Positions 46,836 to 58,599 of a stretch of 64,000 nucleotides of DNA are shown here, piece after piece (position 1 is the first letter of the stretch; every line of letters starts with the position of its first letter). Origin of the DNA: Paulownia fortunei (taxonomy: Eukaryota; Streptophyta; Magnoliopsida; Lamiales; Paulowniaceae); the NCBI GenBank assembly GCA_019321725.1, contig CM033121.1, positions 10,044,001 through 10,108,000 on the forward strand. The letters are read 5' to 3'. The notes beneath the pieces were generated by a model, which had not been told where the DNA came from, made no database searches, and was given only the letters and a program-made list of their open reading frames with translations. Position numbers and translations under genes: made by a program.

Positions 46836-48700
46836 GCTTCCATACCTATAGAGGTGCTTAATGCGTAGTCCAAGCTGCAAACTGATGGGACGACGATAAA
46901 ATCTGAGTAGTGAGAGCTGCCAATAGATCTAATTCCATAGTTTTAGCTACCTTCTTAGTCATAGATCTCACAATTGGCCAGGTAGTTCTTGGTAGTCATC
47001 TTCTTAGGCAAAAGCTTCAGCTCTTTTGGTCTACGCTTCAATTGCCAAAACAACAAAATACAAATAAATATATAAATGAAGGAAAGAAAACAATATAAAT
47101 TAAAATTAATATTACTTGATAACATTATCAATGAAAATAAGATTTCCAATCCCCAACAATGCAAAAAATTTATGATAAAGTGAAGCAAGAAAAGAAAAAA
47201 AGAAAGAGAAAAAAATGTGAAGAAAATGGGGAAATGAGTGTTGAAAGAAAAGCTTGAAATAAAGTGCATGTCAAAGAGGGCATTGTTGGGATACTTTTGA
47301 TAAGTTGGTGCTCGTTAAATATGGTTCTAAAATGGTTGTGTCACGGGTGATTTGGAGCTACAATATCTATTTTTTTCTATCATTAACCAAGTCACATGGT
47401 ATAAGCTTTGAAAGTCCTTTCAAGCTTTGGTGCTAGGATACATTTATATTAGTGGAGATTAATGTGAAAGTAAGCCTATAGAGTTTGAGAAATTCACAAA
47501 TCTCAATCAAAAGTGAATTTTTTAGAAAATATTTGGCCTTATAAATTTATCCAGGTGATGAATTTGACTCGATAAATTTGATATATACATGCACAAGGTT
47601 ATAAGGATAAGTTGAAACTCGCATGCATACTGACATTTTAGTCATCGATATATTTTTTAAGTTCTCTCTGAGCTATGATTATTAGCAATCTTTGAGGCTT
47701 CTTGACAATTCGATGCTAGTTAATACTCAAGTTTGCGTCGGGAGTTTATCTAATTATTTTTGTTTGTTTTGTTTGGAAACGAACAAATAATTAAGTTAAA
47801 AGTATTTGAATAGTAGACGAAATGCCCACTTAACACTAATACGTGCGAGTTGATAAAATATGAACCCATAATTATACTATATCTTTTCAGAATGTTGGGG
47901 TTTGGTTTTGATGTATTTAGCAGCCGGGTTGGTTGATTAACAATTTTTATTTATATGAATCATAATTCATCAATTTATTTATAATTTCAATTCAAATATA
48001 TGATAATATTCTTGCAATTCAAGTAAGTAATACTAGACTCCTATACTCCATAAATAGTAAGAGGTATTCAATTCGAGTTTCATTTATATATGGGTATTAG
48101 TTTACTTTGAAGTAGTTTCTTTTCTAATTTGTTTAGATTTAATAATCGTATTTAATTTGTCTTTGATGATTGTATTTATTTAGTCTTTGAATCTTGATGC
48201 ATTAAATGATATAATTGATTATTTTTTTAAAATAATATTAAGTAATACTAAAAAAAATTGAATAAATGAGAGAGATAGAGAAAGTTGGTGCTATTAGGGG
48301 AGATTAAAAAACTTTTGATATTTATGAAAAAGATTAAGATAAAAGAAAACAAACATATTTTTTTGATACAAAGAAATCAAACATATAAATGCATTATATG
48401 TGCATATATATGTATATATATGTATAGCTGTGATTGTGAATTTTAATTAGTGAATCCACCACCCAAGTAAAAAATGGCAAATTTCAATATTACAAACTAC
48501 CATTAACAATTAGATTTTGAAAAAATGGGTTTGTTTGATTGAAGTAAATCTAATGAAGTACACCCTAACGCAAATCCCTCCCTGTTAATATCATAAAAAA
48601 GAATACATAAGAGGTTTACACACAAATAATTTGATTAAAGAAGTACTAGGTTGTACTAATATTCCAAATTCAGAAGTGCCTTTGAAGAAATGTTAAGTCT
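46836..48700. other. Unassigned; gag-flanking and AT-rich DNA
   Basis: 46836-47280 may be further gag or gypsy leader sequence but has no clear motif. 47280-48700 holds only AT-rich DNA with a TATATG microsatellite at about 48405-48427 and may include the distal promoter of the glycosyltransferase gene. Confidence 0.3.
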
Positions 48701-48710
48701 ACCCATCTCA

Positions 48711-48943
48711 TATATAAATAGCAGTAAAAGGAGAAAATGGACCGACATACAAACCTACACTCTTTCTCCCCTTTCTCGTCGTCAGTTGATGCGTCTCCCT
48801 CCTCTCAGGTTGCCTTCGCCTTGACCTCCACCACTATCCCCCCTACTGCCTACAGATGCCACTCTCTCTCTGCAAGCCCTCAACCACCACCACTACCACC
48901 GTCGGCTGCCACTTCCTTCTCCACCACCACCCCTAGCTGCCGA
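48711..48943 (+). promoter_or_regulatory. Putative core promoter and 5' leader exon of the GT47 gene
   Basis: TATATAAATA at 48711-48720 is a good plant TATA box. Downstream is a C/T-rich leader (48765-48935) and then GAGTAAGTG at 48942-48950, a good donor site. An acceptor-like ACATTTAG at 49328-49335 stands just before the GT47 ATG, giving a plausible 5'-UTR intron of about 390 bp. The leader contains an ATG-initiated frame (48737) that would be out of frame with GT47 after splicing, so it would be an upstream ORF. No transcript evidence. Confidence 0.4.
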
Positions 48944-49340
48944 GTAAGTGCCCCACATTCACTGAATGCTCTAGACCAGTTCTATGCTCATGTATGCGCA
49001 CTCCTCTAGCCAAACAATTACATGATCCCAGATTGCTAGAATTGTTCTATGCTGAATTTCTTGGAATATGTTGGCTGAAAGAATTCTGTTACAGCTTTTG
49101 ATTGATAATTTTTTTAGGATTTATACTGTAGATATTGAACTACCATTGCCAAATTTTTGATAAGCTTATGATTGCCCAAAAAGGACTTTCCGTTTGAGAT
49201 TAATGTGATTCTGCCGACCGAAGCACTAAACTAGTTAACTTCACCCTTATGTATGTAAGTGAATAGTGTGGGTTCAAGTCTGAGTGACAGTTCTTTGTCA
49301 TTGTTATCACTTTATCACTGGTTAAAGACATTTAGAAACA

Positions 49341-51839
49341 ATGCTCCTCTGCACTATCTTAGGCAGAGTAAGGCTGCTACGAGTTCCCCATCGAACTAGT
49401 TGGAATGCATGTTTTCTGATATTCCCACCATTCGCCGTCCTCTTGATTACCTCTTCCATGATTTTATCATTGCGGCCTGAAATTTTATTGCTCAAGTCAT
49501 CGGCTTCAGCACATAATGGGGCCAACACGACAAAAGTTTTTCAGCACAACGTCCGAGGGAATCAAAAGGAGAGTCCTGAGTGTGGCTTGTGCAGTCTTCG
49601 AAGTTCTTCTTCGCTAGAACTCGGTTGTGAGTGCAACAGCACGCAGCAGTGCTCAGTCTTATTTCCACCTCCATTACAAATAAAGACCATGGCAAGTCCT
49701 TATCACAGTTGGGAACTTTTCAATGCAGATTATCAGGAGATGTTAAAAAAACTCAAGATTTTTGTGTACCCGGATGTCTCCATGAACAATGAGTCATCCG
49801 CTTTTGCCCGTGTTTTTCTTCCCCATCCCAACCCCCTGGATCCAAAGATAGGGAATTATTTCAGTGAGCATGCATTTAAGCTGGCTCTTCTACAGAGTTC
49901 CCTTGTTACCCAACGTCCTGAGGACGCTCACTTCTTCTTTATGCCCTTTTCCATCAATGTAATGCGAAATCATCCCCTTTTGCACTCAGAGTTATCCATT
50001 TCCAATTTTGTTGCCAGCTATGTTTTGAGGATCAGCTCTGAATTCAAGTTCTGGAATGCGTCTGGGGGTGCCGATCACTTCTTTGTCTGCTGTCATTCAG
50101 TTGGGCGGGAGACGGTCTCCAAACATTTTGGTCTGCGTAACAATGCCATTCAGATTACTTGCTCATCCAGCTATTTTCAGAGGCTTTACACTGCACACAA
50201 AGATATAGCATTGCCTCAAGTTTGGCCCCGCCAAGGTGATCAAGTCTTGAATCCTCCGAATGCAAGGTATGTCTCAGTGGCTAGCTTTCCTAATTTCATG
50301 CTTTCAGTTGCCTATTACATTGCATCAGTTTGTTTGTTATAAGAAGTAGTTTAGGTACCAGATTGGCTAACAATGAGTGAAGCAATGCATTCATGTTGCT
50401 GCCAAAAATTACGATTTGTTTTTGGCTTTTAAGCCTTACCTAGAGGCCTTGGAAGGATGTTAAATTACACCGAAGCATCAAATCATTTTCCATCTCAAAT
50501 TACGTAAGGATTAAGGGATTGGGGAGTTCTCCTGACAACTTACCTGAATTCCGCAGCTATATGCCATTAGGACCTAAAATTGCCTGTAATACAAGTAGTT
50601 CTGGCTTCATCTCGACTTCTGGCATTAGGATTAACTGCAGAAAGTTGGGATCTAGCAGATTGTAATGACGCAGTGTGTGAATCAATTTTATATATGTTTC
50701 TTATAGTGACTTTTATGAAAAAGCTCCTTTCATATATTCAGGGAGCTAGCTAAATCAGAGGGCAATGACACCAAACTCAAATCAAACGAAACAAATTCAT
50801 TGAAGGCGATCATCTATAAGATTTTCTATTGCTTTTTGCCTAATTTTTATGGAGGCTTACAATTTTCAGTTCATAAGAGAAGGATGTAGGCCAATCTCTT
50901 CTTATGACATATTCTGCATGAGCCTATCTAACGTTATTGCCATTACGGACATTCTTCTTTTTATGCATGCTCTGACTGATTTGTATATTTTAACCTCTAC
51001 ACACACACACATTTATGTATTAATAGGTATGTATATTATATCTGTAGTTTGCTTTTGATTGGTTGGCAGGGAGAAGGGGGTTCATTTTTTCAAGCTGATT
51101 TTGGCTAAATAAGATTTCATGGGAATATGTGAAGATACAAGAATTACCTTTCTTCTTCTAGTTAAAATAGTGGAGACACCAGTATCGACTTCTGGAAATG
51201 CGACTTCTTGTCTAGAGAGCCTTTTGTTTGGAATATCAATTTCTTTCCTATTAAATTTCAGTTTGTTTGGCATATACATTTGTGCTTTCATTACATATGT
51301 TTTTCCCAGATTCAATTGTGACATGGAGTATGTTTCTGGTGTGTAATTGCAGAACCAAACTTGTCTTCTTTGCTGGTCGAGTGCAGAATTCTGGTATTCG
51401 GCAAGAGTTATTAACTTTGTGGGAAAATGATACTTCTTTTAGTATATTCTCAGGGCATCCATCTTTTCCCTATGAGGAAGGGTTCAGGAGAAGCAAATAC
51501 TGCCTCCACGTAAAAGGATACGAGGTAAATACAGCCAGAGTTATTGATGCTATCCACTACGGTTGTATTCCCGTTCTGATATCCAATTACTATGACCTTC
51601 CATTTGCTAATATCCTGGATTGGAGCAAATTTTCGATTATAGTCAACCAAGGGGATATTGCTCTCTTGAAAAACATCTTGACATCGGTGTCTGAGCAGAT
51701 GTACCTGAACCTCTATCAAAACTTATGCATGGTTAGGAAGCACTTCAGGTGGCATGCTATGCCTATGAGCTATGATGCCTTCCATATGACGGCTTATCAG
51801 CTATGGCTGAGAAGAGGCTTGCATCGCATTGTGACCTAA
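49341..51839 (+). CDS. GT47 exostosin-family glycosyltransferase, two exons
   Basis: Exon 1 is 49341-50266, exon 2 is 51353-51839; the GT-AG intron (1,086 bp) splits an Arg codon and the joined frame gives 470 residues, normal for the family. An N-terminal hydrophobic segment (FLIFPPFAVLLI, residues about 27-45) after a basic start predicts a type II Golgi anchor. The exostosin domain starts near residue 138 with KIFVYPD, then FFFMPFS, GGADHFFVCCHSVGR, CSSSYFQR, LPQVWPR, and in exon 2 VFFAGRVQN, RSKYCLHVKGYEVNTARV, IHYGCIPVLISNYYDLPF and DWSKFSI. Members transfer sugars to cell-wall polysaccharides; donor and acceptor cannot be told here. No breaks; it converges on the WBP2-like gene. Confidence 0.9.
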
Positions 51840-53081
51840 TAAGTCGAATGTGTTAAAATCATGGTCATTACCATGATTTCTCATCGTCACAATGTAAATT
51901 AATAAACATATGCGATTCAATTTTTGCCTAATCAGCTCGATGCAATAATGAAGGCTATCTTAGCCCAATTGCAACTTAATCTTCATACTGTTATTCACAA
52001 GTTACATGGTTGGATTTTTCGGTTATGGAAGTTTTAACATTTTTTGTGTTTCAGATGAAGTGCTCTCTTGTGATTTTCAAATGGGAGACTAGTTCATTTT
52101 CAAGGGCTTTCTAGTATATTTCTCTGTTTTTTTTGGTTGTATCATCTTTGTCCACATTTGAATGTCCAAACAGTTATATTACAAAGCTAAACCCAACTAA
52201 TATTTGCTTAATTTAGTATATTGTCTTTCGGTAAATTGGATACAATAGCATTTACAAAAATAATTAAGTTGACCAGTTAACAATATTAATTTGGCATTCA
52301 CCTCTGGTTGGAGGTAAATTAATGTACTACTTAGAAATTCATCATTTGTTTTGATATTTATTTTCATAGAGATATTGTCCTCCAGATATACCTCTGTATT
52401 CAATATCTTGAAATTAATTACAGGATCAACTCACTTATTTTCCAAGGCACATTTAATACAGATTGGGTTCGTTCGATAGGAAAGGCCGTCTGACAACTTC
52501 ATCACACAACCCTTGACAAAATTAAACTAAGCCTTGGTGTTTCTATTTCTCTTGTTTTACATAGTAATGAAGCTAAAGTTTCGTGCTACCCCACAGTATA
52601 GGAAACTTTAGTGCTGGACTCCCAAGGAACATCCGCTAAATGTTAATACAATGAAGTTATAGAGTAAAATACTAACATCACTGATATAATACCCACCTAC
52701 AAGGCATCACCGACATCTAACAGTGCCTAAGTATTTTGAATACGGTGTTGGAAGATTTTCGTATCCTTGAAAAAGAAAAGAAAAAAAATTAAGAGGAAAT
52801 ACTTCAAGAATGCAAGGCTTGTAAGGTCAGCCATGCAGCCTCAAACTCAAATATTTGTAGACATCACAAGAAAAAGATTAATAACAGATACAGATATCAT
52901 CTGATTTCAAACATTAGATGTCCATTGTGAGCATATTATATCTCAATGTCCTTAACAGGGGCACAAGTATTGTATTGACACGACTAGCAATTCCCTAAAT
53001 ATGAGCAACCAAACAGCAAAGTTTATGTTACATAATTTGTGTCACGAGTTCAACCAGTATACATAAGCGGAGCAGCGCTGA
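51840..53081. other. Intergenic region between convergent genes
   Basis: Holds both 3' ends. AATAAA at about 51899 could serve the GT47 transcript. No further gene is seen; the 68-codon frame at 52197 has no features. Confidence 0.4.
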
Positions 53082-56000
53082 TCATATTGAGTTTTCAGTA
53101 TTATGTGACTGGTATGTGCGGCGTCTCAACTGAAACTCTGAATTTGGTTGCTGCAAGAAAATTCTCGTGGGGTCATTAGGATCAACATATCTGCAAAATG
53201 GATACGGAATTCCTTCTTTTATTAGGAGAACATGAAGATATAAATTTTATCCAATTGTGAAAGAGACTGCAACCAAGAGAGAATAATCGTCTAAACACAT
53301 ACGCATGTCTCATCATTTCATCCACAGGAGTTTGTGCTGCTTGGAGAGGATCCACTCGAGGCTGTGCTTCTGCACGAGCATGCTGGTTATACTGTCTGAC
53401 AGAAGCAATTAAGTTGAAGAACAGTGGGATAAAAGTTCCGCAACCGCCTTCCTTGAACAGAATCTTGAAAGAATGGGTTGAATAAAGAGCCCTATTTTCG
53501 TTATCAGGCACAACCTGAAAAATGGCAGGAAAGGTTTCAGACCTCTCAAGTAAGAGACCCGAGCCCAGAAATATAAGTTATTTGTGCTTACAGGATCCAC
53601 ACGGCGGAAATATTGTTGCAAAAGAAAATTGGCTGGTTGAACTTTTCATCATGAACATAGAGCTGCATTATAAATTCCATGTCGCAATAAGTACTTTTGA
53701 TAAGGAAATAGAACCAATAAATTACAGAGGAGAATCATAAAGATCAAAGCCAAGAATGTCGTCGACACCCCCACTGAACAACAGCCAAAACCCAGCATTT
53801 ACAGCTGCATCCCATCACCATATCCATTGCTACCATTGCTACCATTGCTTATCAGCGCAGCAGATATGGCATGAAATTTGCAGCAAGATGCATTTTTTCA
53901 AATAACAGAATTTATCCCAAAGTTGCTGCAAGAGCCAATCTAGCCCTTGATCGCAGCCCTCATTTACAACATTTTTGTCCTCTCCATTTCATTTCATTTG
54001 CGATTTGAAATCAGATTCATTGGAGCTTCCAAGGCCCACAAACTATTCATGCATTGTAATGTGAGTTTTTAATAGGCACTGAGACAGATTTAAGGTACAG
54101 AAAGATCTATCGACCCATGCTGCTGCCACCTTTACATAGGGAAGCAAGCAAAATAACAGACCACCAGCCACAACACAAAATAAAGTAGCCTAAAATTTCC
54201 TGACAGCTCTGACAGATTGTTTCCGCCACTATTTTGGCAGATAAATAAAATCCCCGCAACAAAAATGCCCAGAAACCAAAACTGCAAGCTTGAGGCTAAT
54301 AGGTGTCTAACCAAACTAACAAAACTAATGACCAAATGCCTTTAACACACAGGCCAACAATGGAAGTGAGGCCTGGATGAAAGGAGTGGCAAAGCGAATA
54401 TCAGGGAGACAATAGGGCAGCAGTTCTTTTATTTAGTACAACGAAATGGGAAGAGAAGGATAAAAGAAAGGGTAAGCTAAGATTCCGAGTACACAGTTTC
54501 CAATCCATACATCATACTTCAAGGGGTATGATGGTAAAGCCCTGAAAAGATAATGCCCCCTTGCCATCTGGCATTGTTATTATATCAACCTAGGTGCTTC
54601 CCTTTCTAAGAAAAATGGATGGTCGTTATGCTCCACATCAAGGTGTGAAATTCTGTTCCCACCCTCCTCCTCCACCCCTCCCCTGAGTGATACCAACTGA
54701 ATCTTGAGGGGAAAAAATCACAAAAATTTTATAAATAAAAGACAAAAAGTCAAGAATGTGATATGAGGACAAAAATAGCAACCAATATAACACAGAAAAT
54801 ACAAAAATCTCAGCTAACCATGGATCAATGTGATAATAATTAACAATTCTTCGAGCAATGATGTCAAGACGGGCAAACTAGGACAAGATATACATACCAG
54901 GGGCATATCAAAGGCAGCAAGATTCCCAACAGGTTTGTTTGCAACAAATACCATGCGGATATTTGACAAGTAGATAGTTCCTTTTGCTTTAACATTTCCA
55001 CCTTGCGTGCTGAGAGTGGAGAACATGGAATTCATTAGTGTTTGATGAACATAAACACCATTACTTCTTGCTTCAGAAGTCAAATGACACAATAAACAAA
55101 TGAATGGTGCAACAGCTTTCTACTAAAGAATAAATGCATCAACAGAACGAGAAAGGCGACCGTACATGACAAAAGATCAACAGAACAAAAACCAAATTAT
55201 CGATCATTCAAAGACAAATTATAAGTGACAGATAAACATAAGTGAAAGTTGATATCTCTACATCTCAAGCATAGACATACAAATTTTTCGAAATATCATG
55301 CTAAGAAACAACGCCATTTTAGTAGCCTAGTCTTCTTGAACTCTATTCTGCAATTGACATGCTTTTCTACAGAAAGTGCCTCCAGAGTTGAAACCAGAAG
55401 CACAGAGACAAAATAACAGCTAGCGGCATGCCATAAATTTTTGCTACACCCAACTGTTAGCAAAAATGGCCGCAAACAAATACATAAATTTAATATAATT
55501 CAACTTAAGCCTGAAATATTATTGTACCATTAAGTACATCACAAAAGAATCGTGCTAATAATTATGACTCAGAAATAAAGAAATAAGAATATTTTTACCC
55601 TCTGACCCAAAATGAGAGTGATATCTAAGTTAATAACTCGTCCAATGAAGCTTGGAAGAGAGACAAAGTTAGCCAGAAATGACAATTTTCAAGGCTGCAT
55701 ATATTATCAATTATAAAAACCGTGTATCTCCTAACTATACTAATGACGCAATCCAGGGGCAAAAGAAAGGAGTCAATGCTACGCCTATCAGGCGTCCTAA
55801 TAATCATGACTACCTGCGAAAAGACACGTGATCGAAAGAGATAAGACTCTTGAGGATCTCTCACTTACATACTCGGTCGCAAAATTTCCACATGAAACGT
55901 ACACAAACGTCCACAACTTTCACCACATGAAGGTAAAGTTTGGTAAGAGCACTTAAAAGTCTACGACTATGAACCCACAAAAAAAAAAACCCAAAATTAA

Positions 56001-56327
56001 ACGCCTGCAAATTGAACTCCGCAACAGTAAGAGAATGTGACTAACAAGGGTTCAATTCCATATATTAGTTACCCGATAATCAATACGATGTGGATAAATT
56101 AGGTCATTATTCGTCTTCGACTCAATCAAATTGAACAATAACCCAATAACAGCGATGAATAACAAAGAAAGTAGACTGAATTGCAAAATAAAAGAGAGAG
56201 TAGGATCAGAAGCAAACCCAGGGATCTTGTCGATCTCAAACTCGACGCCATCTCTGGCCAAGACAAATATCTCGTTGACGAAGGGCACCGGCATCCCATT
56301 CGGGAAAAGTTGAGGATTCAAAGCCAT
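53082..56327 (-). CDS. GRAM/WBP2-like UPF0664 family gene, five exons, apparent 1-base loss in exon 3
   Basis: Coding exons on the minus strand: 56327-56218, 55009-54898, 53662-53592, 53514-53303, 53190-53082, all with GT-AG introns. It begins MALNPQLFPNGMPVPFVNE and contains GGNVKAKGTIYLSNIRMVF and NKPVGNLAAFDMPL of the GRAM (PH-like) fold, then YVHDEKFNQPIFFCNN, then ALYSTHSFKILFKEGGCG and the conserved RVDPLQAAQTPVDEMMRHAY. The last exon ends QLRRRTYQS plus ten residues. Exons total 614 bases, one short of 205 codons; the missing base falls in exon 3, where the GQVEP-type motif is shifted. Sequence error or recent inactivation. Plant members resemble WW-binding protein 2 and are annotated stress-induced; biochemical role unclear. 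Confidence 0.85.
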
Positions 56328-56448
56328 ATCTTTTCTACGAGGTTTTTCCCTCCTTCAAAGCGTTCCTTGCACAGAAGATCAAGGATTGAATTCCGTAATC
56401 ATCTGATGACCTCCAAATATAAACGCGTGGTGAATTACTCCACAATAT

Positions 56449-56465
56449 TCTGGAACTTCTGGAAT
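56449..56465 (-). promoter_or_regulatory. Doubled heat-shock-type element upstream of the WBP2-like gene
   Basis: TTCTGGAACTTCTGGAA holds two perfect TTCnnGAA palindromes separated by one base, 122-138 bp upstream of the ATG. Standard heat-shock elements keep a 2-base spacing between units, so the two halves are slightly out of register. A TTTATATTTGG on the minus strand (about 56414-56424) could be the TATA box. Confidence 0.5.
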
Positions 56466-56540
56466 ATATTCACCAACATTTGGGCTTTTAATAAGATTAT
56501 TGTTGGTGGTCCAGGAATAGGAGTAGCCCAATTCAAATAA

Positions 56541-57889
56541 TTTATATTTTTTAATGGATGGAAAATTTTCGTATCAAGCTTTTTTAAAAATCAATTAAAT
56601 CGCATATATTAACATTCTATTATAATTTTAGTATCATTATTAACTGTTTAATAAAAATGACGTGTGCCACAAATATGGCCGTAACTCACCTTTTTCGGTG
56701 GTAAATTTCATCCTCTTCTTTTTCTTTTTTTGGAGGAAAAATGTACTATTTTGCCTTATCAAACTTGTTTTTCAATAATTTCATCATTTACTGACAAATA
56801 AGATGGAAATGCTTGCCAACTTACATTTTGGATGACTAAGTACCTATTGCATAATATATATAAGGTATACAATAAGTATTATATAATATAATACTATTTA
56901 TATAATGTATAATATATTATGTATGCATATACATTTCTAATAATCGATTAATTCTAAAAATTAAATATTTTATTTGACATATATACAAATATATATGAGT
57001 TTATTATAATTTACAATACATATATATGCCAAATAAATATTGGACATGGTGTTAGAAAGCCTACTGGCTTAATTATTTTTTAAGTGGTGTAAAATTCTAA
57101 TACTCAATTCCTACATGTCGAAAATTTAAGTGATGATTAAAGCGAGACATAAGAATTTTTTATTTTGACATGCTTGTCTCCACACCGAATAAATTAACTA
57201 TTTGTACAAAAAAATATAAGTATAATTATCCAAAAATATATTAACTATAAAACAACATCAAAGTCCAAAACAACATTCATCATCAATCAAACCACATTAT
57301 TCGTGTTTAATTTTAATCATTGAAGTTGAAAGAACATTTGCGACAAAATTTTTTTTTAAAAAAAATTGACAATTCACAAACTTTTGTTAAAAACTTCACA
57401 AACCTGTCATGTTATGCAAAAAAATAAGGGTACGTCTCAAGAGTGTTAAGTTACCCTTTACTCTGCCATCATTTTTCATGTTTTCAATGGATTCAAAAGA
57501 AAACACGTTTGATTTTTTTTTTTTTAAAAAAAAACTAGAAAAATACACATTGAACACACAAGTCATGATATCAACTATCCCCTTTCCCAATCTAATCGAG
57601 ACAATGTCCCCAATATCGAAAATAGATAGAAAAGTAGAGTTTAGAAGATATTACTTGAAATGAGACTTAATGAAAAACAAAGTTGAAACAACAGAATCTA
57701 TACACTATTAGTTGAAACCATTAAGGATAAATTTCAGAGGCTGAGAGTCAAATGCATTTTACATTTTCGACCATTGTCCCTGTTGGACTAATCCACACGA
57801 GCCAAGGTTGGATCAAGTTATGACACATATGCTATAAGTTGATTAATTAGTTGGTCAGATACTACCAGAAATGAAAATTCGCCTCGTAG
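56541..57889. other. Unassigned AT-rich intergenic region
   Basis: Includes ATATAT-rich DNA (56855-57030) and long A and T runs (57347-57363, 57510-57533). The 84-codon frame at 57409 spans one of these runs and has no domain. Confidence 0.35.
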
Positions 57890-58384
57890 ACGGTGAAATA
57901 AAATCTTTTTCTACAACATGATTTATAAAAGATAGCAAACCATCAAAGAAACCATTAACAATAAAAATACCTACAAATTTTTGGTGAATGTTGAGTTATG
58001 CCTAAGAGACTAACTTGAAATAATTCTTCTAGTATACCAAAACCACAAGGTAGAGTGATGAATGCATTCGCATTGTTTAACATGTTCGGCATTCTGTCCT
58101 GAAAATGTGATACTTTTAGCACATCTCCGATGACCATACATGTGATATTCTGTACTGGTAAAGATTTTGGGATAACTCCCAAAACTTTGACTCATCCTAT
58201 ATGAGTAGAAGTAGCAACGCTTCTGTTAACCCCAAACTGTCTCTCCCATACACTAAATGATTTTTTTTTTATGTTAAAGGTTTACCAAAGTTATTGGTTA
58301 CCCTAATAAACTCACCATTTTTTTCTGGATTGGTTCCACAAAAGATACAAATACGGTTGAACTTGCTAGTGGAAGACCCTTCCA
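57890..58384 (-). pseudogene. LOG-like cytokinin riboside 5'-monophosphate phosphoribohydrolase pseudogene
   Basis: Starts MEGSSTSKFNRICIFCGTNPEKN, the usual LOG N-terminus, then a degraded YGGxSxGLM region (58215-58240), VLGVIPKSL (58155-58180), a HFQDRMPNMLNNANAFITL stretch and PCGFGILEEL (58045-58075) where active enzymes have PGGxGTxxE. Downstream, shifted GLLSFI-like and FISP-like sequence reaches 57890. At least two stops and several frameshifts. No introns separate the domains that are visible, so a processed copy is possible but unproven. Active LOG releases free cytokinin bases in the cytosol. Confidence 0.75.
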
Positions 58385-58599
58385 TTTTTTTATTTTTATT
58401 TTTTGAAAGTGAGTTGTGCAAAGATAGAGTAAGTATGTTGTTATTTATTGAGGTGTGAACAAAGAATACATTTATTGCATATATTTTTTCTTTTGTTATA
58501 AAGGTTGAAAACAAGGACACAAAGTTTGAAAAAAAAATTAACTACTATACATGAATGTACACGGAGTTGTGACTATAACTCACATCTTCCTTTAGTTTT

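Noticed and set aside
48737..49009. 90-codon Ser/Pro-rich frame as an independent protein
   Set aside because: Composition follows from a C/T-rich leader; no domain, and the frame runs through a good donor site into intron-like sequence. Kept as a possible upstream ORF only.
54132..54335. 67-codon hydrophobic minus-strand frame as a membrane protein
   Set aside because: Intron 2 of the WBP2-like gene; hydrophobicity comes from T-rich intron sequence.
55625..55864. 79-codon minus-strand frame
   Set aside because: Falls inside intron 1 of the WBP2-like gene and shows no domain.
56131..56540. Plus-strand frames over the WBP2-like first exon
   Set aside because: Antisense shadow of exon 1 and the promoter; no features of their own.
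57409..57663. 84-codon plus-strand frame
   Set aside because: Spans a poly-T/poly-A run and has low-complexity composition.
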